DNA of 64,000 bases from CADEED01 sp963711635 (GTDB taxonomy: Bacteria > Pseudomonadota > Gammaproteobacteria > Steroidobacterales > Steroidobacteraceae): assembly GCA_963711635.1 (NCBI GenBank), contig CAVQEZ010000001.1, positions 62,001 through 126,000 of the forward strand, written 5' to 3'. This document shows positions 1 to 9,781 of the stretch, piece after piece (the first letter of the stretch is position 1; every line of letters starts with the position of its first letter). Below the pieces are notes generated by a model. The model made no database searches. It was not told where the DNA came from and saw only the letters and a list, made by a program, of their open reading frames with translations. The translations under genes were made by a program, and so were the position numbers.

Positions 1-337
<337 letters not shown>

Positions 338-351
<14 letters not shown>

Positions 352-1579
352 GGGTCACTTCGTTCATTGCGACTTTTGAGTTCGGTGCGTCTTTCACGAG
401 CCGGAAGCCGATGTGCGACATCGGGTTGTAGGGATCGTTGCCGCGGCGTGCGCTCGGCCGATAACTCAGGCAATAGTCCACGTTGCAGAGGAACGAGCCG
501 CCGCGGGTCACGCGCTTGGGCGCATGTGCCGGCGCGAAGCGATCCTCGGGGTCGTAGCTGTCGGCGGGGCCCTTCGGACTTTCGATCACGCCCTGCCCTT
601 CGAGCTGCGCAAAGTAGTCGGCCCGGTACCAGTCGGCCACCCACTGCCAGGCGTTGCCCGTCATGTCGTAGAGACCATAGCCGTTGGCGGGAAAGGTCCT
701 GACCCGGGAAGTGCCGGCCGCGCCGCCGGCGCTCGCACTAACTACCGGGAATGGCCGGCGGCTGGTATCCCAGGTGTTGGCCATGGCCTTGCCATCGACC
801 GTGTATTCATCGCCCCAGGAATAGGTGGCCTGCTCGAGGCCGCCGCGCGCCGCGAATTCCCACTCGGCCTCGGTGGGCAGGCGCTTGCCGGCCCAGCGCG
901 CATAGGCCTGGGCATCCTCATAGGACACCTGCACGACCGGGTGGTCGTCCTTGCCGGCAATGTCGCTGCCGGGTCCATAGGGATGCCGCCAGTTGGCGCC
1001 CGGCGCGTAAGTCCACCAGCGGGACCAGTCATCGAGCGGCACCGGCTGATCGGTGCCGATGAAGATCATGGCACCGGCGACCAGCGCGGAATCCGGCGGG
1101 CGCGGCGTGCCTGCCGGCACCTGCACGCGCAGCGTTTCCCAATCGGGCTTGCGCTCGGCCGTGGTGACGTAGCCGGTGGCTTTCACGAACTCAGCGAACT
1201 GCGCATTCGTCACATGCGTGCGGTCCATCCAGAAACCCGCCACGTGCACGCGGTGCGTGGGTCGCTCGTTGGGACGCGCGAGCTGGTGGTCGCTGCCCAT
1301 GAGGAAATCCCCACCTGGCACCCAGACCATGGATTTCGGGGCGCGTACGCCGTCGCCCTCGACGACCTGCGCGGCCGGACTGCCCGCCTCCGGCGAGGGA
1401 CCAGAGGAAAATGAAGGTCCCGCGAGATAGCCGGCGATGGCCGCCGCCGACACCAGCAGCGCGGCCAGCGCGAACTGCCTGCCGCGTCGATGCTCGGTTC
1501 GATCCGGGGTTTCCCGGTGTTCGGCGTGCGGCTCGACCGTCAGTGACAAACCTGCCTTGACTGCGGTCCGTGCTCGCAT
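338..1579 (-). CDS. Formylglycine-generating enzyme (SUMF1/FGE-sulfatase) family protein, membrane anchored
   Basis: This 413-residue protein has one transmembrane or signal-anchor segment near residues 35-52 and then an FGE-sulfatase domain from about residue 82 (WVPGGDFLMGSD) to residue 395. Typical family motifs are RLPTEAEWEFAARGG, NGYGLYDMTGNAWQWV and RGGSFLC. The pair C365/C370 (SFLCNVDYC) matches the two active-site cysteines of true formylglycine-generating enzymes, which oxidise a sulfatase Cys to formylglycine in a copper- and oxygen-dependent reaction. Many bacterial homologues lack this pair, so an authentic sulfatase activator is plausible. The anchor would place the domain in the periplasm. 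A GAGGAG ribosome site lies 7 bases before the ATG. The stop overlaps the start of the HAD gene. No sulfatase is present in the window. Confidence 0.85.
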
Positions 1580-1709
1580 GCCGGCTCCTCGGGATACGCG
1601 GCACGAAAAAGGGCCGCCGGAGCATCTTGGTCAATTGGCGCGATGCCGAGCATCGGACCTTGGTCTGAGGGTTGTTGCGGCACAGCGAGCGCCCTGCCGG
1701 CCGAGGTAG

Positions 1710-2965
1710 CTAGCTTCGTAGCAGTCCGTCGAGCGGATGCACCGCCGTGCTCTCGGGGAATACCTTGCTGTCGAGCGCAGCGGGCGGCACGTCGAGATGA
1801 TCGCGCAACACGCCCTTCATGACGGCGCGCAGATCCGATCGTCGGACGCAGGTCACGGCCCTCGTGAAGATTGGCCGCGCGACAGGCCCGGCCAGTCCGC
1901 GATCACGCGGCCGCCGGCCACGGCCCCGCCTAACAGGAATGCCGCCGCGCCGGTGCCATGGTCGGTGCCGCGCGTGCCATTGATGGCCGCGGTGCGACCG
2001 AACTCCGTGGCCACCAGCACCACGGTATTGCGCCAGACCGGGCCGAGCGAATCCTTGAGCGCTTCCAGCGCGAGATCGAGCCCGCGCAGCCGCAGCGCCA
2101 GCTGGCCCTGCGCGGCGCCCTCATTGGCATGCGTGTCCCAGCCCGAGGTGTCGAACATGGCGACCCGCGGACCGTCATCGCGCTTCAGGAAACCGGCGGC
2201 CGCGCGCGCGGCTTCCGTGTAGCGCGCGTTGGAATTGCGTTTCTGTTTCGTGTCGCGCTCGACCACATTGGCCATGGCCATCGGCGCCTCGGACCCGGCA
2301 TTGGCGGCCTCCTGCGCCTCGGCGGCAATGGCGTCGCTTTCCAACGCCTCGGCGAGCCGTCGCGACAGCAGTGGATCTCGCGCATAGAGATCGGTTACAC
2401 GCGCCAGTGTTTCCTCATCCAGCGCGGCGATCTTCGTCGGCGACCAGGAAGCCACCTCCACCGGTCCGCGCATCGCCAGCGGCACGTTGGCGCCGAGCGC
2501 CACGCCCTCGCCCGCGCTTCCCGGCATCGCCGCCAGCGCGCGATTGATCCAGCCACTCTGCGTCTCGTGTGGCCGTGCGCCGCCGCCTTCGAGCACGTTC
2601 TGGCCATCGAAGTGCGAGCGCTCGCGATACGGCGAGGCGACCGCGTGCAGCAGCGAGAGTTCCTTGGCTGCGTAACTGGCGTGCAGGAATCTGAGCGAAG
2701 GATGCAGACCGAACAGTCCATCGAGCGGCAAAGCGGCGCCCTCGCCCGATTTCGCCAGCGCGATCTGGCCGCGCAGCGCGGCATAGTCGGGGTCGCCGAT
2801 CGGCGGCACGGCGGAAAGGCCGTCGAGCGCGCCGCGCAGCAACACGAATACGAAGCGCGCCTCGGTGGGCGCCTTGGCGAATGCCAGTCGTGAAGCCATC
2901 ACGCCGGTGGCACCGGCAAACAAGGTTGCCTCGAGGAAACGGCGACGGGAAACTGCGTGGCTCAT
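1710..2965 (-). CDS. DUF1501 family exported protein (frame broken near its C-terminus)
   Basis: The protein starts with a twin-arginine-type leader (SRRRFLEATLFAG) and belongs to the DUF1501 family, usually about 420 residues, related to alkaline-phosphatase/sulfatase-fold proteins. Visible family features are the FVFVLLRGALDGL segment after the leader, RSHFDGQN and the late TEFGRTAAINGTRGTDHG block. The ATG at 2965 is chosen because a GAGGTG ribosome site lies just upstream; a GTG at 2974 is possible. The open frame ends early, but the missing tail (LHEGRDLRPT ... DGLLRS) is readable down to a TAG at 1710 if one extra base near 1876 and one near 1838 are ignored. It lies 10 bases after the DUF1800 gene, the usual partner. 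The function of the pair is not established. Confidence 0.75.
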
Positions 2966-2975
2966 TCGTGTCACC

Positions 2976-4414
2976 TCAGCGCCGCATGAATTCCGGCGAG
3001 GCCATGAGCAGGGTCAGCGCCTGCGCACCGCTTGCGGCGCGCGCGATCGCCTTGGTGGTATCACCGCTCAGTGTCGCGCCCAGCAGTTGCGGCGCAAGGT
3101 CGCCTGCATTGCGTGCGCCGCCCATGCGCTGCGCCACGGCGTCGGCCCAGGCAATTCGCTTGAGCAATGCTGACGAACCATCCCAGTCCGGGCTGGTGTC
3201 GGGCCAGCCTGCCGGCGATCCCGGCTGCAGATTGCGCTGCCCCAGGGCTTCGAAGGCCTGCAGCGCGCGGCGTTTGTCGCGCAGTGGCAAGCCGAGGGCC
3301 CTATGAGAAGAATAGATGTAGTCGGCTGGCGTCTTGAACTTGGCCAACGGCTGGCTCCAGGCTTCCGGCGATTCGAGCAGCGCCTCGTAGACCCTGGGCA
3401 GATGGCCGCGGCTGTCGAGCCACGCCTTGGTCAGGCGTTCGACTGCCGCGGCCGGCGGTTCGTCGGCGATGAAATGCCGCGCCAGTTTCGTGCACACATG
3501 CCGTGCCGTTTCGCGGCGCAGCGCAGATCCTTCAGGATGGCCTCACCCTGGCGCACACCATCGTCGTCGTAGGTGCGGCCTAACAACTTGCGGGTGCCGG
3601 GCTCGTGGAAGATGTCGCGGAACTGGAATTCACCCGGCTTGCCGCCATTGCCACCCAGTCGCGCCAAGCGGCGATTGCTCTCGTCGCCGGCGATCGACCA
3701 GCCGGAGATGGCCTTGGCGAAGGTGGTGACGTCGGCCTGCGTGTAGCCGCCGTCGACGCCCAGCGTGTGCAACTCGAGGATTTCGCGCGCCAGGTTCTCG
3801 TTGATGTCCACCTTGCGCCCTTTCCCGCGGCCGTTGATGAGACGGCCGGCACGCGAATTCGGGCCGATGGACGCCTGGTTGTCCAGGTACAGCAGCATCG
3901 CGGGATGCTTCTCGACGGCCAGCAGCAGGTCCGTGAAGTGCCCGAGCACGTGCGGACGGATGGCTTCGCGCTCCATCGCACCGGCGAGACCCAGCACCAC
4001 GATCTTGTCCACCGAGACCGCGAAGTGGTTGGTCCAGAACTGCGTCAGCCGTTCGAGGAAGGGACGATCCGTGGACACCGTGTGCGACAGGCGCGCGAAA
4101 CTTTCGTCGATGTATACCGGGCGATAGATGGCCGGTAGTTTGAGCGCGGCCGCGACCTTGACCGCGTCTTCGGCGCCCTGCTTCTTCGCGCGCCGCGCCT
4201 GGGCCAGGTCCTGGCGCAATGCCAGCGCCCGTCGCAGCGTCTGCGAGGCAGGCTCCAGTCCTTCACCCGTGAGCTCGGGTGGACGACCCTCGAGTTGCCG
4301 GCGCAGCCAGTCCTCCGGATCGCGTTCGACGACCCCCAGCTCGCCCGGGCGTGCGCCGAGGCCGAAGCGGTTGGCGGCGATCGCCGCGGCCAGTGATTTT
4401 TGCGTCGCAGTCAT
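2976..4414 (-). CDS. DUF1800 family protein (one frameshift near 3520)
   Basis: This gene encodes a DUF1800-type protein of about 479 residues once a single missing base near 3515-3525 is restored. The N-terminal part (from 4414) carries typical family text such as RFGLGARPGE, FWTNHFAVS, LGHFTDLLLAVEKHPAMLLYLDN and NENLAREILELHTLGVDGGYTQ. The C-terminal part (KLARHFIADEPP, then ending ASPEFMRR) is in another frame from about 3497 down to the TGA at 2976. DUF1800 genes nearly always precede a DUF1501 gene, as here. The family is often exported, but no clear signal peptide is visible at this start. The biochemical role is unknown. The break looks like a sequence error because both halves are well conserved. 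Confidence 0.75.
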
Positions 4415-4471
4415 TGATTTCCCTGGGCTTACCTTGCAAACGCATGGCGCGCACCGCGGTTGACACGAACG

Positions 4472-5194
4472 CTATTTGCGCAGCAGTCCCTCGACCCAAC
4501 GCGTCAGCTGGGGCTCCACATTGGCGGCCTCCAGCTCATCGCGGGCCCCACCCTTCTTGGTGCCCAGCAGCTTGCCGTTGGCATCGAACAGGGCCATCAG
4601 CGGGTACTTCTTGACGCGCATGCGGTCGATGAACTCCTGCGCATCGGGCACGACGCGCCAGCGCAGGCCATGGCGCTTCACGAAGGCGCGCGCCACTTCC
4701 GCGTCATCGAAAGTCACCGCCAGGAAATTCATCTGCGGGCGCGCGGCGGCGAAGCGGTTGATGGGTTCGACCTCGAGGATGCACGGCAGGCAGGTGGCGA
4801 AGTAGAAGCTGATCAGCGTGGGCTTGCCCTTGAGGCTCGCCGACGTCACGCGCTTGCCGGAAAGATCCTTGAGATCGAACGGCGGAATCTCCGTGACCGG
4901 CGGATAGGGCGATGGACAGGACGCCATGCCGCGCAGCTTCACGGTCATCGTGACTGCGGAACCATCGGCGGCACGTTCCACGTCGGCGCCGGCTCCTGGC
5001 TTGCGCATGCCTTCGACGAAGCCCGCGAAGTTCACCGGCCTGCAATCCAGACTGCGGTACTCGAGTCGGGTCGACGGTTTGAGGGCCAGGTGTTTGCGGA
5101 AATTCTCCTCGGTGGGTTGCGGTTCCTGCGCCATGACGCGCGCCGCAGCCAGCATGAACAATGCAAACAGAGCCAGTTTCCGCATGCGCGCCAT
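4472..5194 (-). CDS. TlpA/thioredoxin-like thiol-disulfide oxidoreductase, exported
   Basis: The 240-residue protein has a signal peptide (about residues 1-22, cut after VMA-QE), an unfamiliar region of roughly 90 residues, then a thioredoxin-like domain. The redox motif is CLPC in the context FYFATCLPCILEVEPIN, preceded by the usual KGKPTLISF strand. The cis-Pro region KKYPLMALFDANGK fits the TlpA/AhpC-TSA fold. It should act in the periplasm, reducing or oxidising protein thiols or supporting cytochrome c maturation; the specific partner cannot be read. The first ATG (5194) overlaps the stop of the downstream-facing glycosylase gene; a second ATG three codons later is equally plausible. The thioredoxin assignment is firm, the substrate is not. 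Confidence 0.8.
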   Translation of the reverse strand: MARMRKLALFALFMLAAARVMAQEPQPTEENFRKHLALKPSTRLEYRSLDCRPVNFAGFVEGMRKPGAGADVERAADGSAVTMTVKLRGMASCPSPYPPVTEIPPFDLKDLSGKRVTSASLKGKPTLISFYFATCLPCILEVEPINRFAAARPQMNFLAVTFDDAEVARAFVKRHGLRWRVVPDAQEFIDRMRVKKYPLMALFDANGKLLGTKKGGARDELEAANVEPQLTRWVEGLLRK

Positions 5195-5769
5195 TATGGA
5201 GGAACACTGACGAATCGGCTGCCGCGTTCGAGAAATCTGAGACGTCGATGCTGGTCACGGGACAGCCCTATGCGCGTGCTGACCTGGATGCTGGGACGCG
5301 CGCCACCGCGCTCCAGCCACAGCCTTTCGCTGTTGCACAGATCCTCGCCCGAGAGCTCGCGGCCGATGCCCATTGCCGCGCACAGCCGGCCGGGCCCGCG
5401 AGTCAGCGCGGCTGCCTTGACGGTCGGATAGTTGCGTTGCATGAGCGGCAGACCTTCGAGCGGCTCGAGCGCGCGTATCAGCACCGAGCCGCCGGTGCCG
5501 GCAGCCTCGGCGGCCAGGTTGAGATTGAAACAGGCGCCGTAGACCATGCGCACGTACGCATGGCCGCGCGCCGCGAACAACGGCGCATTGCTGGTAGTTA
5601 GTCCGGGGCGATGGTACGCGGTCGGATCGCCCGGCGGATACGCCTCGGTCTCGACGATGCGACCGGCGATGCGCCCCCGCGGCGTCGCATGCACCAGAGT
5701 CTTGCCAATCAGATAGCGTGCCAGCGCCACCGTGGACGTGGGCAGCGCGCGGCGCGTGAGGCGTGGCAT
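5194..5769 (-). CDS. DNA-3-methyladenine glycosylase (AAG/MPG type)
   Basis: This protein of about 191 residues belongs to the monofunctional Aag/MPG family, which removes alkylated bases such as 3-methyladenine in base excision repair. The catalytic Glu sits in IVETEAYPPGDPTAY, followed by the family segments MVYGACFNLNLAAE, VLIRALEPLEG and LTRGPGRLCAAMGI. The ATG at 5769 (MPRLTRR) is chosen because family alignments begin here; a longer frame upstream would run into the divergent cytochrome gene. Its stop codon overlaps the start of the TlpA-like gene (TAATGG), suggesting a two-gene transcript. The length is normal for bacterial members. Confidence 0.88.
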   Translation of the reverse strand: MPRLTRRALPTSTVALARYLIGKTLVHATPRGRIAGRIVETEAYPPGDPTAYHRPGLTTSNAPLFAARGHAYVRMVYGACFNLNLAAEAAGTGGSVLIRALEPLEGLPLMQRNYPTVKAAALTRGPGRLCAAMGIGRELSGEDLCNSERLWLERGGARPSIQVSTRIGLSRDQHRRLRFLERGSRFVSVPP

Positions 5770-5807
5770 GCAGGCAGTGTATGCTGCGGCCCCTGAGTCG
5801 GGGGAAC

Positions 5808-6854
5808 ATGGGCATGATGAAAAGTCTCGGCGCACTGATCGGCTGCAGCTTTCTGATCGCAGGCGCATTCGCGCAAACCGCGAAGCCCCCTGCCGAAAAG
5901 AAAGACGCCGAGCTCAAGATCCCGTATCCCGACTGGCTGTTTCCGGTTGATGAAGAGACCCAGCTCGCCGCCCAGCGCCCGCCACCGAAGGAGCCGAAGG
6001 AACCGCCGAAGTACGACGACGTCGAGTTGCTGACGATTCCGGACAGCGACCAGAAATTCACGCTGGCGCGCATCAACGACCAGTTCAATGCGCCCGACTG
6101 GTATCCGGCCGATCACGGGCCCATGCCGGACATCGTCGCCAAGGGACGCAAACCCAAGATCATCGCCTGCGCCTTCTGCCACACCCCGACCGGCCAGGGC
6201 CGCCCCGAGAACTCCGCGCTGGCCGGCCTGCCGGAGGCCTATATAAAGGAGACGCTGCAGGACTTTCGCAGCGGCAAGCGCGCGGCCGTCGGGCCCGCGA
6301 TCTACGCCCCAGGCCGCGGCATGCAGGCCGTGGCCGCGGCCATGACCGACGAGGAAATCGACGAAAGCGCGAAATACTTCGCGCAGCAGAAACTGGCGCG
6401 CCGGCACTACGTGGTCGAGGGCATCAACATTCCGCGCGCGGAACCCGCTTTCTGGGTCTACAAGGAAGTCGGCGGCTCGGAGGACCTGGGCGAACGGCTG
6501 ATCGAAGTCGCACCGGACATCGCGCGTCACGAACGTCGCGATCCGCGCATGCAATACACGGTGTATGCGCCGCCGGGTTCGCTGGCGCGCGGCAAGTTGC
6601 TCGCCACCAACGGTGACAAGGGCAAGACGCAGATCTGCGCCACCTGCCACCTGGCCAAGCTCGAAGGCACGGACAAGATCCCGCCGATCGCCGGCCGCTC
6701 GCCTACCTACCTGCTGCGCCAGCTGATCGCGTTCAAGAACGGCACGCGCAGCGGCGAAGCGGCGAAGCAGATGGATCCCGTCGTCGAGAAACTCGAGCTC
6801 GAGGACATGGTCGCGTTGGCCGCCTACGTGGGTTCGCTCTATCCTCCGAAGTGA
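5808..6854 (+). CDS. Diheme c-type cytochrome
   Basis: The product has a signal peptide (MMKSLGALIGCS ... AFAQ) and two CxxCH haem-binding motifs: CAFCHT near residue 122 and CATCHLA near residue 278. The region between and after them resembles class I cytochrome c repeats (the segments ending KYFAQQKLARRHY and YVGSLYPPK are the usual C-terminal helices). It should carry electrons in the periplasm. The start at 5808 follows a GGGGGAAC stretch; starts at 5814 or 5817 are also possible. It is divergent from the glycosylase gene. The partner oxidoreductase is not in the neighbourhood. Confidence 0.82.
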   Translation: MGMMKSLGALIGCSFLIAGAFAQTAKPPAEKKDAELKIPYPDWLFPVDEETQLAAQRPPPKEPKEPPKYDDVELLTIPDSDQKFTLARINDQFNAPDWYPADHGPMPDIVAKGRKPKIIACAFCHTPTGQGRPENSALAGLPEAYIKETLQDFRSGKRAAVGPAIYAPGRGMQAVAAAMTDEEIDESAKYFAQQKLARRHYVVEGINIPRAEPAFWVYKEVGGSEDLGERLIEVAPDIARHERRDPRMQYTVYAPPGSLARGKLLATNGDKGKTQICATCHLAKLEGTDKIPPIAGRSPTYLLRQLIAFKNGTRSGEAAKQMDPVVEKLELEDMVALAAYVGSLYPPK

Positions 6855-6871
6855 GCGCGTCCTGGTAACGC

Positions 6872-7363
6872 TCACACCTTCGTCTGGCGGATATCGCCAC
6901 CGTCGAGGGCCACCGCGAGATTGTCCATGAGCACGCGCGTGCCGCGCTCGCGGCTGCCGCCATCCTCGAAGCCGTCGAGGAAGGCGTGTTGCTCGGTGAG
7001 CACGAGCTTGGTGCCCTTGCCCGCGAGCACGAACTCCGCGCTGGCCAGCGACACCGAGATCTTCTTGCCCTGCCAGTACATGTCGTAGGCGTAGACCAGC
7101 CGTCTCTCCGGCACCACGTCGAAGTACTGCGCCTCGAAGCGCGATTCGGAACCGTCCACGAACTTGCCGATGAGCCGGTCGCGGCCGCCGACGCGCACGT
7201 CCATCTCGCGCACCTGCTCGGTCCACTTGTCGGGCGGGCCGTTGAACCAGCGCGCCTTGACCGCCGGATCCGCCCAGGCGCGGTACACCTGCTCCGGATC
7301 GAAGTCGAAGCGGCGCTCGATGACGAATGAACTGTGTTTGATTGAGCGGGCGCTCGAGTGCAT
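6872..7363 (-). CDS. AHSA1/SRPBCC-domain protein
   Basis: This 163-residue protein has the START-like SRPBCC fold of the Aha1 C-terminal type: FVIERRFDFDPEQVYRAWADP at the N-terminus, the central RWFNGP motif and a C-terminal EQHAFLDGFED followed by a final helix containing LMDNLAVAL. Such small cytosolic proteins are often called activators of Hsp90 ATPase-like or polyketide-cyclase-like, but most bind hydrophobic ligands of unknown identity and are frequently paired with ArsR regulators, which are absent here. The ATG at 7363 has a GGGAG ribosome site about 7 bases upstream, so the longer frame to 7429 is rejected. Confidence 0.8.
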   Translation of the reverse strand: MHSSARSIKHSSFVIERRFDFDPEQVYRAWADPAVKARWFNGPPDKWTEQVREMDVRVGGRDRLIGKFVDGSESRFEAQYFDVVPERRLVYAYDMYWQGKKISVSLASAEFVLAGKGTKLVLTEQHAFLDGFEDGGSRERGTRVLMDNLAVALDGGDIRQTKV

Positions 7364-7503
7364 GTAGGTCTCCCGGAAGTGAGTTGTTAGTCTTTTCCCC
7401 ATGCTGGCGGCATGCCGCCGCGCGGTCAATTGCAGCGGAACTTCTGCCCGGTGGTACGCATATCCATATTGGGAGCTAGCAAAATTTCACAGGGGACGAG
7501 CAC

Positions 7504-8816
7504 ATGAAAACGCGAGCCATCATAGCGGCCCTCGCCGCATTTCCTTTATTGTTGTTTTCCGTGGCCGCCGCTGAAGCCACGGACTTTCGTCGGGATTTCA
7601 GCACCGAAGTCAATGCGGTGCGCCAGGTGCAGGAAGGTCGCAACACCTTTCGCTACGCCACCTTCGGCGACGAGGCATTCTGGGGTGACGGAATAGGCTT
7701 ACACCTGGCCATCGCGGGTGCTGCCAATGGCGGTGTTGGTCCTGGAGTCTCACCGAAGGCCGCACTTGGAGTCGGTCTCAAAGTCGACGTCAACGCGCTG
7801 CCGCGCTCGCTGCAACGCGCGTTGGCGCGCGGCAGAGTCGATCTCAACAACCCGGCGACCACGCTCGAGCTGCTCAAGCTCGATGCGGTGCTGGGCCTCA
7901 CGGGCATCTTCGACAACCGCGGCAAGCTCACGTCGATGGGATGCAGTGCGCGTTCTGTCATTCGACCGTCGACAACTCGTTTGCGCCGGGAATCGGTCGC
8001 CGCCTCGATGGTTGGGCGAATCGGGACCTCAATGTCGGGGCCATCGTCGCCATGGCTCCGCGGCTCGAGCCGGTGGCGCAATTGTTAGGCGTCGACGTGG
8101 CGACGGTGCGCACGGTCCTGAATTCCTGGGGACCCGGACGATACGATGCAGAGTTGTTCCTGGACGGCAAACCATTCCGACCCGACGGCAAGACCGCGGC
8201 CGTCCTGATTCCTCCGGCCTTCGGTCTTGCGGGCGTGAATCTGCACACCTCGACCGGATGGGGCAGCGTCGCTCACTGGAATGCTCTGGTTGCAGTGACC
8301 CAGATGCACGGACAGGGGACGTTCTTCGATCCGCGCCTCAACGATGCGACCAAGTATCCCGTGGCCACACGTGCCGGCTTGTGGAATGTGCGTCCCGAGG
8401 AGGATCTCGTCACGCCGCTGCTGCCGGGGTTGCATCTCTATCAGCTGTCGTTGCCCGTGCCGCAGGCACCGCGTGGCAGTTACAGCCGTTCCGCCGCGAA
8501 TGCCGGTGAGGACCTGTTCAACGGCAAGGCCCGATGCGCCGAGTGTCACGTGCCGCCGCTGTACACCGAGCCGGGCTGGAACATGCATACCGGCGCCGAG
8601 ATCGGCATCGACGATTTCCAGGCCAGCCGCTCGCCCGACGGGCGTTATCGGACCGCGCCGCTGCGGGGGCTGTGGACGCATACCAAGGGCGGCTTCTACC
8701 ACGACGGGCGCTTCCCGACCCTGGCGGCGGTGATCGACCACTACAACGCGCATTTCGCGTTAGGACTCTCCGCGGGTGAGAAGTACCAGCTGGGCGAGTT
8801 CCTGAAGTCTCTGTAG
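7504..8816 (+). CDS. Diheme c-type cytochrome, exported (one frameshift near 7942)
   Basis: A signal peptide (MKTRAIIAALAAF ... AAAEA) starts the frame. The frame is lost near 7942 and resumes immediately as MQCAFCHSTVDNS, so about 437 residues are encoded if one missing base is restored. Haem motifs are CAFCHS (about residue 150) and CAECHVPP (about residue 345), the latter followed by TAPLRGLWTHTKGGFYHDG, which is reminiscent of the methionine-ligand and haem-bearing C-terminal part of MauG/CCP-like cytochromes. It is probably a periplasmic redox protein; the substrate is unknown. It is followed 12 bases later by a palindromic repeat. The break coincides with perfect conservation on both sides and is likely a sequence error. 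Confidence 0.72.
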
Positions 8817-8828
8817 CGCGCGTTAACA

Positions 8829-8896
8829 GGGTCAGACCCCATTTGCTAGCCACTCTTCGAGAGGCATGGGGGGTCTGACCCCATTTCCTTGCTAGG
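8829..8896. repeat. REP-like palindrome (GGGTCAGACCCC ... GGGGTCTGACCCC)
   Basis: Two inverted copies of a GGGGTCAGACCCC/GGGGTCTGACCCC core (each itself nearly palindromic) are separated by about 25 bases, with TTTGCTAG after the left copy and CTTGCTAGG after the right. It sits between the cytochrome stop and the pirin gene. A close relative occurs at 38835-38881 and larger ones at 45475-46714, so this is a dispersed repeat family of this genome. It could serve as a terminator or a REP element. Confidence 0.75.
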
Positions 8897-8924
8897 AGTG
8901 AGGGCGTTCTGGTAAACGCTTCTC

Positions 8925-9781
8925 ATGGATGTCATCGACCAGCGGCGCCGCGACCTCGGAGGTTTCGAGGTCGGGCGCGTGTTGCCTTTCACACGCCGGC
9001 ACATGGTCGGGCCCTTCATATTCTTCGACCACATCGGTCCGACGACATTTCGCGGCCGGGATTCCGAAGTCCGTGGACGTACGCCCTCACCCGCACATCG
9101 GGCTGGCCACCGTCACCTATCTATTCGCGGGCGAGATCATGCATCGCGACAGTGTCGGGGTGCAGCAGCCCATCCAGCCCAACGAAGTCAACTGGATGAT
9201 CTCCGGCCGCGGCATCACGCACTCGGAACGCTTCGAAAAGGCGCGCGCCGCAGGCGGCCCCATGCACGGCATCCAGGCCTGGGTGGCGCTGCCGACCGAG
9301 CACGAGGAAATCGCTCCGTCCTTCGGCCACTTCGGCGCGGACGCGTTGCCGGTTCACGAAGAGGACGGCGCACGCACCCGCCTGCTGGCCGGAGCCGCGT
9401 TTGGCCTGAGCAGCGGAGTCACCACGCATTCGCCGCTGTTCTACGCGCACTGGGAGCTCGCGGCCGGCGCGCGCGTGGCGCTGCCCGATTGAATACTCCG
9501 AGCGCGCGGTCTACGTGGCCGCGGGCGAGGTCGAAGCCCACGGCCGCAAGTTCGGCCCGGGAAAAATGCTGGTTTTCGACCAGCGCGAGGACACCACCAT
9601 CACCGCGGCCCGGGATTCGACGCTGATGGCCCTGGGCGGGGAACCTGTCGGCGAACGCTTCATCGAATGGAACTTCGTCTCCTCATCGAGTGAACGCATC
9701 GAACAGGCCAAGTCCGACTGGCGCGCCGGGCGCATGAAGCTGCCGGACTTCGACAACCAGGAATTCATCCCGCTCGCGTGA
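8925..9781 (+). CDS. Pirin family protein (two frameshifts)
   Basis: Three consecutive frames encode one pirin-like bicupin of about 284 residues. The first ends near 9050 (GPFIFFDHIGPTTF), the second contains the metal-binding motif DVRPHPHIGLATVTYLF with GEIMHRDS, and the third starts near 9494 (EYSERAVYVAAGEVE). Both breaks fall at short T runs, so single extra bases are the likely cause. Pirins are Fe-binding cupins; some have quercetinase activity, others act as redox-sensing cofactors, and the sequence does not separate these. The product is cytosolic, without a signal peptide. The stop (9779-9781) overlaps the GTG start of the following amidohydrolase gene, so the two are probably cotranscribed. 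Confidence 0.78.
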